Of a DNA stretch of 64,000 nt, positions 62,135 through 64,000 are shown piece by piece; position 1 is the stretch's first letter, and each line of letters starts with the position of its first letter. Under the pieces are notes generated by a model. That model was given only the letters and a program-made list of their open reading frames with translations. It was not told the DNA's origin and ran no database searches. This DNA comes from Thuidium tamariscinum (lineage: Eukaryota; Streptophyta; Bryopsida; Hypnales; Thuidiaceae). The position numbers and the translations under genes are program-made. Location of the stretch: the NCBI GenBank assembly GCA_947034885.2, contig OZ019759.1:8434501-8498500 (forward strand), read 5' to 3'.

Positions 62135-63522
62135 CTACTCTGGAATTGTAATAATTCCTGCCCGAAGTAAAAGTAACTTCAATTCATTGAAGCTATAACT
62201 AGGTGCATGAATGAATTTGTCTTCGTTGACATCCATCTTGGAGAAGTATCTATACAAGTAGTATAAATGTTTGCAACTCACGTATTGTTGTCGACCTCCA
62301 ATAGCTGAAATTGCCATATTCACAAAATCTGGGCATGTACATGCTGGAAACATTCCAATAGTAATTCGGTAGACGTTCTTGTTTTGCTCTGTCCCTGTTT
62401 GTAGGGAGACTATGGCACCTAGGCCCGGTTGGGGAAGTAAGGTCACTCCCAATATTTCACCTTTAATGTTTCCAGCACTCTCCCACTTGTTCCGTTGCTC
62501 TGAAGTTGGTGCATTTGCAATCCTCCGAATAGCTTGGCTATTTCTAACCGTTGGATATGCATCTGCATTTTGTGGTGCAGATTGGTCAAATAAAATAGTA
62601 TTGAAAATTTTTGACATGTTGAAAAGTCGACGTGGTGACAATGTAGGGCGTTGTTGGAGTCGAAATCCTGCATGTTGCAAGAGTAGAGTTTCTTCACGAC
62701 TGAGGTGTGTCCCTGATAAAACCGGCCAAACCTCTGGCACCTCTGGCCAATCAATTACCCACTTTCGTTTTGAGCTCTTCACACATCGCTCTATGTCATC
62801 CCAACAAAACCAGAAGTCAACCACAACCTCTCGCTTACTACCATAATCAACCTTTTTACCTCGATAGGTTGGAGCAAGGGTTCCTTTCTTTCCCCTTGCA
62901 ATTTTGCCAGAACACTTCATATTTGACCCTTGTTGTTGAGCGTGACATTTTGCATTTGATTTGTGGCTGATTCTTGCAATATGCCACTTTGAAGTGTCAC
63001 AATCACTTTCACAGGCAACAATGACATGTGCAGAAATACTTGCACTTGGCTCTTTATCTTTTCCCTCAAAGATGTTAGTAGAAACTAATGTGGACTTGGT
63101 TCGTACACGTGGTTGAGAGAAATTCACTTTGTCCGGTCTATGTGAGTCTCCTGCATCTCCAATAGGTACATCCAATTTCCTCTTTGTACTTCCAAAAATC
63201 TCTTCGCCTTCCAAATGCGGTACATGACTTCCAAGACCCTCTGCTCCAGGTAAAGTATTTAGCGCCTCTGCAATTTTTTTGGGATCTTTACTTCGTGTGG
63301 CAGCCCTTAACTTCAGCTCATTCTTGGATGGACCAGAGCCACATGCATGACCTCTAAGATATGCCCGATAATTAGTCATTTGCATCCAAGCACGAATACT
63401 ATCGTCACAAGTAGCATCAAACAAATTGTTTCCCCTTTTTCCAGACATTTGCAGCCACTTGTTATGAACCGTTTCAAATAAATTGCATGATGGCAGGTCC
63501 AGCATCTCCTCCAAATTCAATT
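62135..63522 (-). CDS. SWIM zinc-finger, MULE transposase-like protein (3' exon)
   Basis: An intact 461-codon frame (Met at 63520) preceded by a good acceptor (TTTGTAG), so it is probably the last exon of a larger gene. From Met 63520: residues 18-60 (FETVHNKWLQMSGKRGNN, SIRAWMQMTNYRAYL) resemble the post-catalytic helical part of MULE transposases. The middle is low-complexity. Residues 394-418 form a SWIM finger, CTC-x19-CKH (HLYYLY follows), a DNA- or protein-binding module typical of MULE and FAR1-related proteins. The DDE core is not in this window and should lie upstream, beyond 63.6 kb. It is the only transposase-related exon here without stops. Confidence 0.65.
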
Positions 63523-64000
63523 TCTACAAATGCATTAAGAAAAAAACAATGACTGAGAACATAATTTTCAAAACTTTATATGCATTTGTATTTATAAAAT
63601 CATTTCTAGTGCACTAAACCTATATCTACTAATAGTAAAGGACATTTGAAGACAATTTCAAATGCAAGCCAATTACTTAATTCAGATAGAGTTACATGCA
63701 GTTCACTCCAATATCTTATAAAAAATAAAAAATAAAAAATACTAGTTCAAATGTGTACTCCTTAAATAATACTTTTTTTTAACTTAGTCTAGATAAGGGG
63801 GTTAAGGAAAGACAACTACATCATCCGTCGGATCCGACTACTCATTCTGAAATGCTTATTAGACCCCCTACTTCTATTAACATAGAATTATGTCCCCAAA
63901 TAAATAATAAATAACAAAAAAAAATTAACTTTCTGTTTTCCTTTACAGTACAAAAAGACACCTTCTAAGATTGAAATTCTGATGTGCATTTAAAAAAAAA
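63523..64000. other. Intron or spacer upstream of the SWIM exon
   Basis: AT-rich DNA with an AAAAATAAAAAATAAAAAAT run near 63.72 kb. No coding sequence was recognised. Confidence 0.5.

Overview
The window looks like gene-poor, transposon-rich nuclear DNA of a land plant. The signs are: an L1-type LINE with a CCHC-knuckle ORF1 and a zf-RVT tail on ORF2, CACTA-type and Mutator-type MITEs, spliceosomal GT-AG introns, plant telobox (TTTAGGG) motifs and AT-rich spacers. The low gene density and the transposase families (DUF7869-like, SWIM/MULE-like) suggest a fern, lycophyte, bryophyte or gymnosperm rather than a compact angiosperm genome, but I cannot place the species.

Layout. 1-6 kb: AT-rich spacer with a ~50-bp minisatellite. 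6.0-9.5 kb (-): decayed DUF7869-type transposase gene split by a 581-bp MITE (17-bp TIRs, 10-bp TSD). 9.5-10.3 kb: nine copies of a 21-bp palindrome. 12.4-13.0 kb: a second, diverged copy of the same MITE. 13.36-20.76 kb (-): full-length LINE with a 13-bp target-site duplication and a nested 216-bp CACTA-type MITE. 23.3-31.9 kb (+): a multi-exon gene of unknown family, called copy 1 here. 38-41.4 kb (-): another decayed transposase-like gene. 44-48 kb: degenerate tandem repeats. 49.5-54.95 kb (-): copy 2, a diverged and broken relative of copy 1. 55.2-56.2 kb: more palindromes. 62.1-63.5 kb (-): intact exon of a SWIM-finger, MULE-like protein.

The most interesting content is the copy 1/copy 2 family. 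Both loci have the same module order: an N-terminal domain, a ParB/DGQHR-like module (NGQHS or NGEHN), a module resembling a circularly permuted beta-class amino-methyltransferase without its DPPY catalytic motif, an acidic linker, and an FCP1/NIF-like HAD phosphatase module. Both also share intron positions. Both carry a dispersed 21-bp palindrome (arms TTATCYTCGA and TCGARGATAA around one base) upstream, inside homologous introns, and three times in the linker exon, where it reads Y-P-R-x-E-D. The same palindrome is packed upstream of the DUF7869 transposase. A ParB-like protein next to clustered palindromes recalls ParB-parS, but that link is inference.

Most elements are broken mainly by in-frame TAG and TGA stops with the reading frame otherwise kept. 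TAA is almost absent. This fits deamination of methylated CAG (CHG) and CGA (CG) sites, the expected trace of long silencing in a plant. Family names rest on motifs read by eye; no database search was possible.
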